A stretch of 64,000 nt of DNA from Brevipalpus yothersi (lineage: Eukaryota > Arthropoda > Arachnida > Trombidiformes > Tenuipalpidae): assembly GCA_003956705.1 (NCBI GenBank), contig QZCP01000361.1:1-64000 (forward strand). Reading direction: 5' to 3'. Of this stretch, positions 10,901 to 23,453 are shown in pieces. Made by a program: the position numbers and the translations under genes. The notes beneath the pieces were generated by a model that made no database searches, was not told where the DNA came from, and saw nothing but the letters and a program-made list of their open reading frames with translations. Position 1 is the first letter of the stretch; each line of letters begins with the position of its first letter.

Positions 10901-13900
10901 CGAAGTTGGATCGCTCGCTCACAATACGATGGAGAGGTGTCCATTAATGGAATTTTCTACTCTGGAATTAAGTGGCGAAAATTTCGTCGAAGTACACCAA
11001 ATTCAGAGCCACGATATGCTCGACTCACTTTTGCTCCACATTTCGATCATTTTCGGCCATCTGAAAAGTTTTTTAAAAACCGCTCAGACTACGTTGAATC
11101 ATGCAAACAAATTCTTGCGGGATCAAAATCCAATAGAACTTTGATCGATGATGACCAAGCAGCTGATAAAGCTCTGATGACACTATTGTCCGAAATCCAA
11201 ACACTTTCTGTGAGAAAAGATAATCCTCTTGAAAGTTTCATTTTCAATCATGATCATTTATATGATGATTTGATAGTGAGAATACCACTCAAATCTTTGT
11301 CATCGAACCTGGATCTTGTGGGAGAAAATTTTAATTCAAAATCAACCATCAGTATTTCAACCATAGGATCTTTACCATCATATCTTAAGACCACTATCTC
11401 TAAAAGATGTTCACTTTGGCGTAAAAATTGCCATTTCAGTTCATTTTCAAGCATTTCAAAAGATTTCACCAAAGTTCATAATCAAGATCTCATAATAGCT
11501 TTTGGAGAAAATATGAAATTATTTATGAACATGAATGCATCTTCTGATGAGAGTGTAATTTCATTATGTAAAAATGCCGCTCAAAATTCGAGAGAAGGTT
11601 CGTTTATCCTTCTGATCAACAGACTATCTCCTGATGAATTGGAAAAGTCAATTGCATCTCGATTTGGGCTGGAGATCAATTCACCAAAAACTTTCGTCGA
11701 CCAACAAGAATCGACCCTGTTAGAAAATGGAATGATTTTAGTTTCAAAGGTTGATATGGAAAACCCCACCATTCAAATGCAACTCTTCCGAAAACCTCTT
11801 AAATCTCCTTCTCAGAACATCAAATGCTTTGACATTGATGACCAAAACAGTTTCAACTGGTTAGAAGATCTTAAAGCTGCCATGAATGACGATGAATGTC
11901 ATCGAATTTGGCTAAGATCAATCAAGAGTGATCTCAATGGAATTGTTGGTCTCTTCCGGTGTCTTGCTCTAGAGCCTAACGGTGACAAGATTCGTTGTGT
12001 TTTCATATGTAACAGGGACAAGCTTGCAGAAATACCCAAGAAAGAATTTGAGCATCTTCAAAAATTGGATCTTGTACTCAACATACAGAGTCTATCTGGA
12101 TGGGGTCATTTCATCCTTCAAGATTTGGATCTTGATGAAGAAATGCTTATCACAAGTTCTCATTTTAAACTTGAGATTGGGAAACCTGGAATAATTTCAA
12201 GCTTACGATGGATTGAAAGTGAAACTAAAGCATTGCCAAACGATACTCTAATCAAAGTAACTGCTTCGGCAATAAATTTCAAAGATGTTCTAATAGCTAA
12301 TGCAGTCATACCATCAGATGCTTATCCAACAGAAAGAATCTATGGAATCGGCCATGAATTCTCTGGTCGAACTACTGATGGCAAGCGAGTTTTCGGACTC
12401 ATTGGCAGTGGTGCATTCTCATCTCATATCCGGTCAAGTGATGCTAAATTTTTGTTACCAATTCCGGATAATTGGACAGACGAGGAAGCAACCACCGTGC
12501 CATTGTGTTATATAACGGCATACTATTCACTAATATCAAGAGCTCGAATACAACCGGGTGAAAGTGTTCTGATTCATGCCGGAAGTGGAGGTGTTGGATT
12601 AGCAGCTATTGCAATTTGCCTAGCTCGTCAGTGTAAAGTATTCACAACTGTTAGTAATAAGGAGAAACAAAAATTTGTTCAAAATGTATTTCCAAGTTTA
12701 GGCGATCAATGTTTCGCTGATTCAAGAAGTACAAAATTCGAAGATCACATAATGATTCAGACTAGTGGCCATGGTGTGGATGTTGTTCTCAATTCATTGT
12801 CTGGTGATAAAATTGATGCTAGTGTACGATGTTTAGCTGAAGGTGGACGCTTCGTCGAAATAGGAAAACGAGACATCATTGAGAATCGAAAATTAGGTAA
12901 GAATGTTTTGTAAATGATTCCAAAATTATATCATATAACCTAAAAGGGAAATAACCTAATCAACACTATCGGTACTAACAAATTTTGCCATCTTTTCATC
13001 AGACCGAAATGGTATGAAATCATCGATATCATTTGAAACAGTTTGCATTGGTTTTCTATGGAACTCAGCAGAGTCTGACCATCGAATTAGTAAAGTGTTG
13101 GATTCCATCAAACAAATGATTGCTGATGGACTCAGGACTGGTGAAGTTAGGCCATTACCGGTGACTATTTTTTCACCTCTCCAGGTTGAAGAGGCTTTTC
13201 GTCACATGTTGAAAGGTGCTCATACCGGTAAACTTGTACTCAATATCGGTAGTATGGAGAATATTCCATGTCAGAAGAGAGCATATTTTTTCCCTGAAAA
13301 ATGTTACGTAATTATAGGAGGTCTCGGTGGAATGGGCTTACAATTGGCTCATTGGATGGCTTCTCGAGGTGCCAAAAAAATAGTGATTTCCTCAAGACAT
13401 GGTCCAAAAACTAGTTATCAAAAGTATAAACTATTCGAAATTCGCATGAGGGATCCATCTATTGAACTTTTTGTAAATCGATGCGATTTGACAACAGCTC
13501 GAGGAGTCCATAAGTGTATCAAGGAAGCGGAAAGACTAGGACCGATTGGTGGAATATTTAATTTAGCTGCTGTTCTGAAAGATGGTCTACTCATCAATCA
13601 AAATGTGGCAAATTTTGAGATTGTGTGTGGATCAAAAATTCGAATCACTGAATTATTGGATAAAAAGACTCGTCAAGAGTGTCCAAATCTGGACTATTTT
13701 GTATGCTTCTCATCGATAGCGGCTAATGGAAATCTTGGTCAGAGTAATTATGGTTTCGGTAATTCTTACATGGAAAGAGTGTGCGAGAAAAGAAGAGCTG
13801 ATGGTCTTCCCGGTTTAGCTATACAATGGGGTCCAGTTGGTGATGTTGGAATGGCTGCAAGAAAATTTGGTGCCAACGATGTTATCGGTGGATATCAGAG

Positions 13901-15112
13901 TCAAAAAATCAACTCATGCATGGAAAGTTTGGACATTTTTCTCACATCAGAGCATCCAGTTTGTTTCTCTGCTATTCCAGCGGAAAAGAAAAAAGCTGAC
14001 ACAAGTGATCTACTACTACGAATTGGGCGTATTCTAGGATTGAAAGATATCAAATCAATCGATGAAAATAAGACACTCCGAGAATTGGGACTAGATTCTG
14101 TGCAAGCAATTGAAATTCAACATTTCCTAGGACAAGAGAAAGGTTTTGCCATAAATTATGCCACCCTAATTCAGCTCACTTTGCGTGATCTGAAAAATGC
14201 TCAAAGTCAAAATACAAGTGATCAACAAGATTCTAAACTTTCCCAAACTGGTAAAATATTGATCAAACTAAATGATAAACTGAATGATCCCATCTTCTTC
14301 TTTCCACCTGGTATCGGTGACTTTGTGTCCATGCAAGGATTAGCCGAATCAGTTGATCGTGCTGTGATCGGTGTTGATATTCCACCAACACTAACATCAG
14401 AAACAAAAGATTTTAGCGCCATAACAGGTTCATTGTGTGATCAAATAGTAAAAGCTTATCCTGATCTTCCGAAATACGATTTCGTTGGATATTCCATGGG
14501 AGTTACAATGTGTTTTGATGTTGCTCGCAAAATGCAGCAACGCTATGGAGAAGATCGTATTAATCGATTAATATTCATTGACAATTCTCCTTGGGGCAAT
14601 GTGAATACTCTCAAGTATTCTCGACTAATGGAGAAAAGGAATAAATTCACTTGGAATGCTCTCAAAGATTTGCGAAATATTATGGGTGTATCAGCGACCG
14701 ATCGGAATCGCTTGGTGAAAACATTGGAGGTGATCAGTGGTGAAAGTGATCCGGAGAGAAATTTTGAAATATTTTTCAGTAATTGGAAAACATTTGATTC
14801 TGCTGCTGATTTAGAGATGGAAACAAAATTTAAAGGTGAAGTTTTAATGTATGTTGCAACAATAATTGTTGCTCCATTCCTAGAACATTTGTGCGAATCT
14901 CCAGAGAAAGTAAGTTATTTCCACTCCAGTATGATTACTGATGTATTCCCAGAAAATCTAATTCTTCCTTTATTTGTCAGAATATCGATGGTCCTATTCA
15001 TGTGGAAAAAATTGCCTCTAATCATTTTCAGATTTGTCAACAAGGTTTGGATATAATTTGTGATGGAATAATGAAATTCTTTCCCTTAACTGGACAAAAG
15101 ATCACATCTTGA
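7961..15112 (+). CDS. FASN: Animal-type fatty-acid synthase with degenerate acyltransferase domain
   Basis: Multifunctional cytosolic synthase. Exons 7961-8105, 8232-8384, 8454-12896, 13003-14909 and 14981-15112 join in phase to 2259 residues (animal FAS is about 2500). KS: Cys154 in DTACASSLSA, His286 in EAHLTGT, His324 in GHTEAGAG. The MAT region is short: Ser550 lies in GESLGK where GHSLGE is usual, and the conserved FHS histidine segment is missing. DH: His721 in HVIDGIILMP and Asp872 in DSLIQ. ER: nucleotide motif HAGSGGVG near 1474. KR: GGLGGMG near 1686 and YGFGN with Tyr1830. ACP: Ser1946 in LGLDSV. TE: Ser2078 in GYSMG and candidate His2231 in exon 5. All domains except MAT keep catalytic residues. 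Loading may depend on another protein or another FAS copy (inference). Confidence 0.93.
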
Positions 15113-16343
15113 ATTAGTTTCTCTACAATTTTGTGGAAAATGGAAATTTTGAATCAATCCAAAAATATCCTGAATCATTTTATCAGCACTCATTAAAATT
15201 TCTATTCCTTCTTTAAGGAGTTTGTTGGCAAATTTAATTTCAATTTAGTTATCTAGCTTGTTGTGAGATATTTTAAGCAACATTACAACTATGCTATTGG
15301 CATTTGATTATGTTCCATACTAGAGGATGATCTTTATTCAATGATCGTTGAAATTCAGATAGAAATTTTCTTTTCATCGACTGATTGAGAATTATGAATA
15401 TTGATATTCGTTCATCTTTCCGTTAAAAACTGATCGAGATTGAAAATTTTGTCGATAATTACACTGGTTTCTTCTACGCAGAATGTTCAGTCAAATAATC
15501 ACCAAAATTTTGAAAAAAACTGTCTAAACGTGCTAAAGAGTGTCTGACTTCCTAAAAAAGATCATGAAAGATGTCGAAATCTTAATTGTCGCAACTGATG
15601 AAATTAGAAAGGAAATGGAGAAAGAAAGAATGAGATCAAAACATCAAAGTGAGACAAATAATAATAATAATGTTGCTCATCTTCATCCTAATTGCGCACT
15701 CAATTCAAGGTGACCCAAAATATTACCTTCAAAGTAGGTGAATTTGAGGACAAAATTGTGTCCCATGAGTTGAACATTACCAGACTGTTAAAGATGGTTA
15801 ACCGTGATTAAAGTTGAAAAGACAGAGACAATAGAAGAGAGGAAAGATTGAGGTGAAGCTTGATTTATTAGCCATCCACGGGCTGATGATTCAGTGTGAA
15901 AGTTTTTCAGTTTACAGGATCTTGTCCAACTATTGTCCCACTATTGGAGTCTTTCAGATTTTCATTGGAATCATCATGAATAGCATCATCTTATTCATTT
16001 GTATGGAGGGAGAGAGAACTCATCTTTCCTTTTGTGATCACCTACAGCAGTCCCTTTCAACTGCTCATCCTTCGTTTCGCTCTCTCCGTTTCACTATTGA
16101 TTGTCGTCAGTGAATCTGAATTAATAATAATGTTAAGAATAAGCATTAGAATGAGAAACATTTTTTCATCTTCAACGCATCTGAACAAATCGAAATCCTG
16201 GTCGAGAGAGATCTTATTTAAAAGGCTTTGCATTCCATATTAAACTGCCAGTAGATTGTTCGTCGTTCGTGATACTCGTTTCGTTCATCATCGAACCAGG
16301 ATTAACTAACCAAATTTCGAGATAACAACTTTTCCATTCCACA
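15113..16343. other. Intergenic, no supported gene
   Basis: No exon with good support. A possible signal-peptide-like start at 15670-15709 (MLLIFILIAHSIQ followed by GTGACC) has no convincing partner exon. The frames at 15853-16113 and 16034-16243 lack features. Confidence 0.5.
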
Positions 16344-17015
16344 ATGCCATCGATATCAAGAAATCTGGGTAAGTTAATCGATTCACCTTGCGATACGTGA
16401 AATACATCCTGATAGTTTCACTTTTGGGATGCTTCTCATCCTCTTCGGTGTAATATTTTCCTTCCACAAAAGTGATCACAAATATTTTATCTTCAAACCT
16501 TCTCGCCAGGAACATACATCACCATACTATTTCCACTCATATGTTGCTGTGTATACAGTGTCCATGGAATAAATCGCGATGGAAGTGGAATCAAGGCTAG
16601 TGCTGCTAATCTGACCAATGCATTCAATACACCTTATGCTTTCTATGATTATGAACGGGATCCACGTCAATGGCTCGGGACACCTTATGCTGGTGCCTAT
16701 GGAGCTACTTTGCCACCCCTTTCTGGGGGTCTCGAAGCGATTGCGATTGGACTTCTTATTGCTCTAGGACTGGGCATTATCGGATTTCCACTGGTCATCT
16801 TGCTGTTCTCACTATTTTTGGGCAACACTGGGTCATTCAATTTTGTGCCACCAGCAACAACGACCACAGTGACTGGTCGAAAAAGACGAGAAGCAATGGA
16901 ACAACTGTTTCCACAGATCAATTCTCAATTACACGGCAAGATAATCAGTTTATATGAACAATTTTCGAGTGCTCCCGATAAAATTGCCTATTTAAAGAAA
17001 TTTTTAGCCCCTTGA
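16344..17015 (+). CDS. Small single-pass membrane protein, paralogue-like to the 27.3 kb gene
   Basis: Exons 16344-16368 and 16510-17015 (donor GTAAGT, acceptor TCGCCAG, phase 1) give 176 residues. The N-terminus is hydrophobic (TYITILFPLICCCVYSV) and looks like a signal peptide. A Tyr/Pro-rich ectodomain with one NLT sequon follows. Then comes a transmembrane stretch (IGLLIALGLGIIGFPLVILL), a TVTGRKRR basic motif and a short amphipathic tail. No known family was recognised. The gene at 27333-27891 has the same exon number and the same order: signal peptide, Tyr/Pro-rich segment, long hydrophobic segment, then a G-R-basic motif. The dibasic motif could be a stop-transfer or a protease site; the sequence does not decide. 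Confidence 0.7.
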
Positions 17016-18164
17016 AAGTTTAGCTGGATAGAATGAAGAGAGTCTCCCAATATAAGACAGATGTATTAGCTCAACAAATCATTATTCATCATATATTCTC
17101 ATAGGAAACTCATCTCTTGGTTCAAAAAATAAATCGATTAAATTGGTGTACATGAATAAAATTGTTGAAATATTTTATGACTTACTTTCCAGGTTGTTTT
17201 CGAATTAGAATTTACTTCTAGGCTATACCTTTTAAAAAACGAAAAAAAAAATCGTCGATAGATAAAAAGGATCAAGTTAACCTGTGTGCATGAGAATCTG
17301 GAAAATTCTTGAGCTACTATTTTTCAGCTTGAATGATCTTATTAAACTCTTTCAAATGATTAAATCGACAGTAGCAGTGATCTAGACAGTAAAAGAATTG
17401 ATTTGAAATAAATTTTTTGAAAATGCATCATGTAAGGATTTTTCGAAAAAGTTATACCCTTCCCAAGCTTTGCCAACGCTAGCTAGATTTTTAAGTCAGT
17501 TCATCTCAGATCTCGAATATTTGATAAACTGGCCACTAAAAAATTTTGAAAAAATTCAACATCTTGTCTGAGAATATGAAGAATCAGGAAAAAAATTTTG
17601 GAAGAGATCTGATAATGTTGATTCGAGATATTCACCATGAAAAACTGTAGGAATAGATAGATCATGAAACTCCTTACAACTTGTTAGACTTGCCCAGAAG
17701 CGCAATATCAGTAAACTAGATTCTATTCGATTATTTCAATTTTTTAATTATCCGTAGCCTTGGCAGAAGGGAGACAATATGATCTCAAATCGGATTCCAG
17801 CCTTTCAATGTTCGAAAAATTATGTAAGCAAAGTTATCCGAGGTGACAGAAGTTCCCGTTTCCTCATGAAACGTTCAAAAAAAATTCAACTGAAATGAGA
17901 TAAATTGATTCTTCTGCTGTGGCTGCAATATATAGACTCTTTTACATGAATCTTGCTACAGGTTTGATTGATTTCATAATGATTTCATGAAGATATGAGC
18001 TTTTCAAATTTTTTCAGATTTTCATGCACACAGGTTATAATAATATCAACCAAGATATGATATCATATAGGAATGGCCGTTGATTTTAGAAACATTTTGA
18101 GGTATTATTCGAATATTTCACGACATTTGAACGTCAGCCTCAGAAATTAATGGTGAAAACATGC
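17016..18164. other. Intergenic, nothing recognised
   Basis: AT-rich DNA between two convergent genes. No open frame of note, no repeat array and no recognisable RNA gene. Confidence 0.6.
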
Positions 18165-18727
18165 TGTTTTCCTAATTTTGATGAATTTGCTTATTCATTG
18201 ATAACTATGTATATATTCATATATTCATTCATTAATGATAAAGAATGAGTGAATATAACTTATAATTTCACCTCCAGTATGTTGAGAAGAAACCGTTATG
18301 ATTGCATCACCCAGTTTATACTTTATCGTTGATTTTAACCAATATCGAGCATATTTTCAAATGCTTATGTTATTAGAGCAATGGTTCTGATGCCATTATT
18401 GATCAAAATCAATGTACATACACATATGCATGTATATATAAAACAAGATTACATCGTTTTGTTAATTAAAATGAGTAGACAGATAAAATATGACGAAAGA
18501 ACCATGTTTTGTGTGCCAGGAGAAGCTGATATCTGGACATTTGGAGGAGCTGCAGGAGTGGGTGCGACTAGTCAATGGCCCAGAATATCGTTCTCTTTTT
18601 CCGATACTGTTCGATTGCCTTTTGGAGAAGTATAATTGAAGTTCCAAAGTTCACTAACCGATTTTTTGAGTGGCTTTGATTTAGTCACTTCATATTTTAA
18701 GGTGGAATTGAGACTAGCTTGAGTTGA
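18165..18727. repeat. Source block of a dispersed inverted duplication
   Basis: This block holds the last ~50 codons of the GH18 gene plus its 3' flank. It is repeated in opposite orientation at about 61905-62485. The coding part and the first ~130 bp after the stop are nearly identical (about three mismatches in 150 coding bases by eye). The distal flank is more diverged, with small indels. Ends are approximate. Confidence 0.85.
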
Positions 18728-20386
18728 TGATGGATAAGACTCAGTAGATTTGGAGGATGGAGATGAAGTTGATTCGAAAGTGGACGATTCAGATTTTTTT
18801 GAAGAGGTGGTTGAAGGCGATTGAGTGGTGGTAGTAGTAGTGGTACTGGTAGTTGTACTACTACTAGTGGTTGTGGTAGTAGAAGTTGTAGGAGAAGATG
18901 ATGAAACGGTGGTTGATGAAGATTCAGTTGAAATTGAATCCTTGCTGGCCAAAGTTTCATTAGATTGAGAATCTGGTTTCGATCGTGTATCAGGCTTAAT
19001 GGTTGGCTTAGCTGTTGGTGCTTTGAGACCAATTCCACAGGTACATATATCTTTAGGACAGTGTCCAACAGCACAATTAGCTACACACCATTCGTTAAAT
19101 CTGGCCTCTTTACCAACACACACTTTTTGGCCTTTTTTATTCTTAGAACCTGTCAGAGTTCCATTACCTTTTGAGTCACCATCTTCTTTATTGAATCGTG
19201 TCCCATTTTCCACCACAACTGGTGGACCATCATATTCTCCGAAAATTTTACAAAATTCATACTCTTCCTGCTTAATTGAACTACATGATGGCGATATTCC
19301 GCCATTAGGACACTTGCCATTATCACGACTCACTGACCAAAAGCCAAGATAGCCGAGATTCTTTTCTTTCGCATATTTGATCAAACTTTTCGCATGATCT
19401 TGAGTGAAAAGTTTACCATTAAAATTGCGGCCAATCATCGGTGTAGCACCAAGCATAGCGTATAGAGCTGTGTCAGTCAATTCAGGCCAAATATCACTCA
19501 TCTGCTTTTTGGTTGATTCAAGGGCAAGTATAACAGCTTCACCCCAATCTGATTTGGAAGTTCCAAATTCCATTGTCATCGGATTAACAATATCAACTCT
19601 CAGATTATTAGCTTTAGCTTTTTTCAAAAAATTAACTCCCAATTCGGGTGTCAATCCATAGTCATCACCTTGTACCATGAGAGTCAATCGAACTGTGGTG
19701 TTTGGTCGTTTCGCTTGAACTTCAGCCAATGCTCGAGTAACGGTATCCGCTGGAACGGAAGCTTCGATATCGATATCAAGATGATCAGTTTTGACTGTGT
19801 CCAATATTTTGATATACGCTTCCGTTAGATCGACCACACTGGCACAAGCAGTCTCCAGATATGGTCCAAGAGCACCGCCAGTGGCCACAATCACTTGACC
19901 ACCAAGTTCTTGGAGGCCACGAATATTGTCAATTATTGGTTTATTGGTGATCGATTCTCGACCACCCCATGATGGTTCACATCCACCGCTGCCTCCGAGA
20001 GCGAAAGCAACGGTAAAGTATTTGAGTCCAACTTTTTTTGATATTTCAGCCAAGGATGGCCCCGGTAGAACAACGTCTACGTATGGAGCCACTCTTGGTC
20101 CTGTGGAAAAATGGTAGAAAACAAATAAAAAAGATTAGAAACTCTAATTCATTTACAACGTTAATAAAGCTTCCATTTCCGGTAAAAGATTCACACACTC
20201 AAGTTGAAAAATGAGAAGTGAGAAAAAATTTTTCCCAAAAAAAAGTTTCCAAGAATAAGATTGAAGGTGAAAATAATTAAGAACGAAAATTAAACACTTA
20301 CCCACTCCTGCAGCTGGTTGGACATTGACTAGAACAAAGATGTGAACTGTTAAGGCAAATATGAACAAAACGGATCCCTGGCACAT
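18572..20386 (-). CDS. Secreted GH18 chitinase-like protein with mucin-like tail
   Basis: Exon 1 is 20386-20302 and exon 2 is 20100-18572; the 201-bp intron has donor GTAAGTG and acceptor TTCCACAG. Product 537 residues. A signal peptide comes first (GSVLFIFALTVHIFVLVNV). The GH18 barrel spans about residues 30-320. It contains the full catalytic motif DxxDxDxE (DHLDIDIE, Glu141 as proton donor) and a strand ending ALGGSGG. This is the bacterial/fungal-style GH18 rather than the arthropod moulting chitinase with FDGLDLDWEYP. A Cys-rich segment follows (NEWCVANCAVGHCPKDICTC), possibly a small binding domain. Then comes a long Ser/Thr tract, likely O-glycosylated, and a short basic tail. Probably secreted for chitin or peptidoglycan-like glycan hydrolysis; the substrate is inferred. 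The 3' end is duplicated elsewhere in the window. Confidence 0.88.
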
Positions 20387-21557
20387 GGTTCCTTGGGTTA
20401 ATATTTTATCAGATTAATGAAAGAAAAAAATCTGTCTTCTTTTTCTCTCTCTCTTCAATTAGACCTTTGTGTTGTTGTTGTAAGGTATTAGCTGAACTTT
20501 TTCTCAGATCAGCCCAATAGAATGTGTGTACAGACTGATTCGGAAAGTAAATTATATGAGGCTTTAAGGTGTTCAGCTTAGTGAGAGAAACGAGGCTTAG
20601 ATGACGTTGGCATGAGTCGATTAATATCTTATTCTGGTTAATCAATGTGGGCTGGAATAGGGGCTGATCATGGTGAACAGGTAAAGAAAGAAAGAAAGAG
20701 AGAGAGAGATAAATGCTAAGAGAGACGAATAAGATGATGATGGAGAAGAAGAAGAAGCGAAAAAAATTGATCAGATTCTGGCGTAATATCCAGTCTTAAG
20801 GCCCAGTCTTTCTTCCCACAAGTGAATTAATGGATCCTTCTTGATTACCACGATTGGTGATGGTTATGATGGTGTGTTCATACAACGTTTGACGATATTT
20901 CAGACGCCATATATAAGTACCCTAATAAAATATCTTTGGAGAATGATTCTGATTGAAATCATTTCCCTCTTCCTTTATATTCGATCGATCTTCTCATACA
21001 ATTCGTTCAGATTTTCATTCACACATGGCAATCGAAAATATGGTTCAATGTAATAGGTCAATCATGATTATTGTATACTATACAATTGGCGACACTTGAA
21101 ATAATGATGACACATGTAACTTGAAATCGTGATCAATCAATCCAGATGATCATAAATAAACACCATAGACTTGAGTTCGATTGTTCTTTGGCCACAAACT
21201 ACAAGTTCATGAAATCGAAAAATTTTTCGACAATATTAATTAATTATACACAAATATATGTATTTATTTTTCACACACAATATTGATTCCAAATGAAGGT
21301 AATTTATTCATTTATCACAATTGCGGTCTAATCACGACCCCATCTGACTCACAATCACTCGATAAGGTACCAGCACCAGAACCCGAAACCAGGGCTGTGT
21401 ATGTATTCAAATTGAACACGGATGATGGCTTCGATTTCACTGAACTGTCCACACATACACACTTAACGTTATTCGAAATGTTTCTCATTCAACGTTGCGC
21501 CCTATAAGTGTTCAGGTCAGACTTAATCTTATTCAACAATCGAGCTTTCTCACTCGA

Positions 21558-21606
21558 TCTCTCTTTCTTTCTCTCTCTTTCTCTCTCTTTCTCTCTCTCT
21601 CTCTCT
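21558..21606. repeat. Imperfect (CT)n / CTTT tract
   Basis: Pyrimidine-only tract of CT units broken by TTT interruptions. Confidence 0.9.
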
Positions 21607-22336
21607 TGATGATGATAGAAAAGTTGGTATAAATGGTTACTATAATGGTATATGTTCACTACTATAATGATGGCTGATGTGTATACACAACATAAGTCTG
21701 GCCGGAATCCGGTTCACCCATTCCTTGATCCAAATTGTAAGCTAGAGAAAGAGAGATGAATAATGGACATTTGCATATAAAGGGGGGAGGCCTTCGAATA
21801 AAAGACAAGGATGAGGCAGTGATAGTAGTAAGAGTAATAGTGGTGGTGTAGATTTTTGAATGGTCTGTCTGGATAAGGATGGAAAATTAGTGAGAGAGAG
21901 AGGGAGATAAAACGAGATGGAGATGGAATGAGAAAATTTGAAACGTGAACAAGGATATTTGAGGAAAAAAATTTCACTCAACTCCACTCTTCACTCTTTT
22001 CAGCAACCACATACAACAACAACAATCGAAAGTTTCACGCAAAGAATTCAAGATAGAAGATTGTTCGTTGCAACGAAAAGTTCGTAGCAATCTTTTTCCA
22101 GATTGAGCTTGACCCTTTGTTTGATGAATAGAATGGAAAGAAGGTGGTGGTGGTGGCTACTTGGTCTATACGATATTTTGGAAAATGTATTGGAACAAAT
22201 TTTATTTGACAAATTTGATCTGAATATTTGAAGTATAACTTGAACTCACTTACTAAGTTAAGTCAAAATGATTTAAAAATTCAAAATTTCGTAGCGAAAT
22301 GATTTTCACTCGACGCTAAATGAATTTTGAAAATAA

Positions 22337-22340
<4 letters not shown>

Positions 22341-22405
<65 letters not shown>
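22341..22405. repeat. (CT)n microsatellite
   Basis: Perfect CT tract of about 32 units. Confidence 0.95.
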
Positions 22406-22409
<4 letters not shown>

Positions 22410-23156
22410 TAAGTCTCCCTCACTTGGTGGTAAAAATGCATGAAACGATTTCAATTTTGATTTCAGTTCCAGCAGATAATGAGCATATCTTGAGTTATGT
22501 TTGCTGAATGCTTGATGATTTTGGTGCTTCCGTTTTGGAGGATTTCAAGCTGACGAAACAACTCAATTTTTGAACAGTTGAGAGATAGAGAGAGATAGAG
22601 AAAAATTCATGGCAAAACGAGATTGAAATTTTCGTCGATTAGTATGATGATTCATGGTATAAAAATTTTCTCATTCAATCTCCACTACTACAGTGTATAC
22701 CTACATGTAATACTATTAAATGTAATTTAAAAGTACATCGAAATAGATACTAATGGGTAGAAAATGGTGATAAGCAATTGACTTGTTGCCTCGATTCATA
22801 TGGAATAATTATTTTTGATCTTATCCACTTCACCTTGAAAAGATAAGGAGTGGGCAAATCTTTGAAATCGGTGTGGTCTGGAAGAAGGCTAACCATGAAG
22901 CTAGTAATAATTAACTATTCTCAGCTCGATATAAGATACAAAATATAAGATATACACACATGAAGAATAATAAGCACGCCATACTATTCGAAAGTTTCCA
23001 CAGATATCCACCCTAAGCTCACGAGTTTCTTTCTGAAAACTTTCTTAGGGCTGATTAAAAATGCTAAACAGAACTTCCGAGAGAAAAATCATTCATCAGA
23101 TTAAGCGTGAAATTTTTTTTCCCGCCGAGAAACGAGAAAATTTGAATGTAAAAGAC

Positions 23157-23440
23157 TTATGTCAACATTGGTAGACAGTCATGTTTATGGGGCACCGAAG
23201 CGTAATTAGCAATTAAACATACTGAAACATCAGTAATTCGCTTATCAATGACTGCAGATCCCTTGACATGATAAGGGACATCTTTTCCAAGAATAATATC
23301 CGGTTTATCCAGGTCGATGATCAGATATGTTGGGAAAACTAAATTTTCTTCTTCATTTTGAACCAAAAATATCATTTTTTTTAGTTTATTTTGAATGCTA
23401 ATGAATTTGAATTGTGCATTGCAGCCTTCATTAACCATAT
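23157..23440 (-). CDS. Possible exon or small ORF, function unknown
   Basis: A 93-codon open frame begins at a genuine ATG (23438) immediately after an acceptor-like ACGCACAG. It encodes a mixed hydrophilic protein with a beta-rich middle (LVFPTYLIIDLDKPDIILGK) and two Cys near the end. The middle loosely recalls the small secreted protein at 25391-26052, which has a comparable phenylalanine-proline-valine strand followed by acidic residues. The ATG is only 15 bp from the divergent UGT start codon, so the two 5' ends would overlap. Real but partial gene, or chance frame: undecided. Confidence 0.25.
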
Positions 23441-23453
23441 CTGTGCGTACAAA

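Larger units (their letters stand above)
20387..23156. other. Long intergenic stretch with CT-rich tracts
   Basis: No gene supported on either strand; the open frames here are short and low-complexity. It carries imperfect (CT)n at 21558-21606 and perfect (CT)n at 22341-22405. Confidence 0.6.

Noticed and set aside
13003..15056. Reading the FAS gene as ending at 15056
   Set aside because: That frame runs through an intron; splicing 14909 to 14981 gives a thioesterase C-terminus with a candidate catalytic His and a stop at 15112.
7961..15112. Interpreting the gene as a bacterial or fungal polyketide synthase
   Set aside because: The domain order KS-(MAT)-DH-ER-KR-ACP-TE, the motif details and the introns match animal FAS.
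15853..16243. Overlapping ORFs upstream of the 16.3 kb gene
   Set aside because: No splice sites in phase with a plausible neighbour and no recognisable motif.
18462..18647. 61-residue ORF on the minus strand, repeated identically at 61993-62178
   Set aside because: It is in another frame of the GH18 3' end and its flank; the identity comes from the DNA duplication, not from a conserved small protein.
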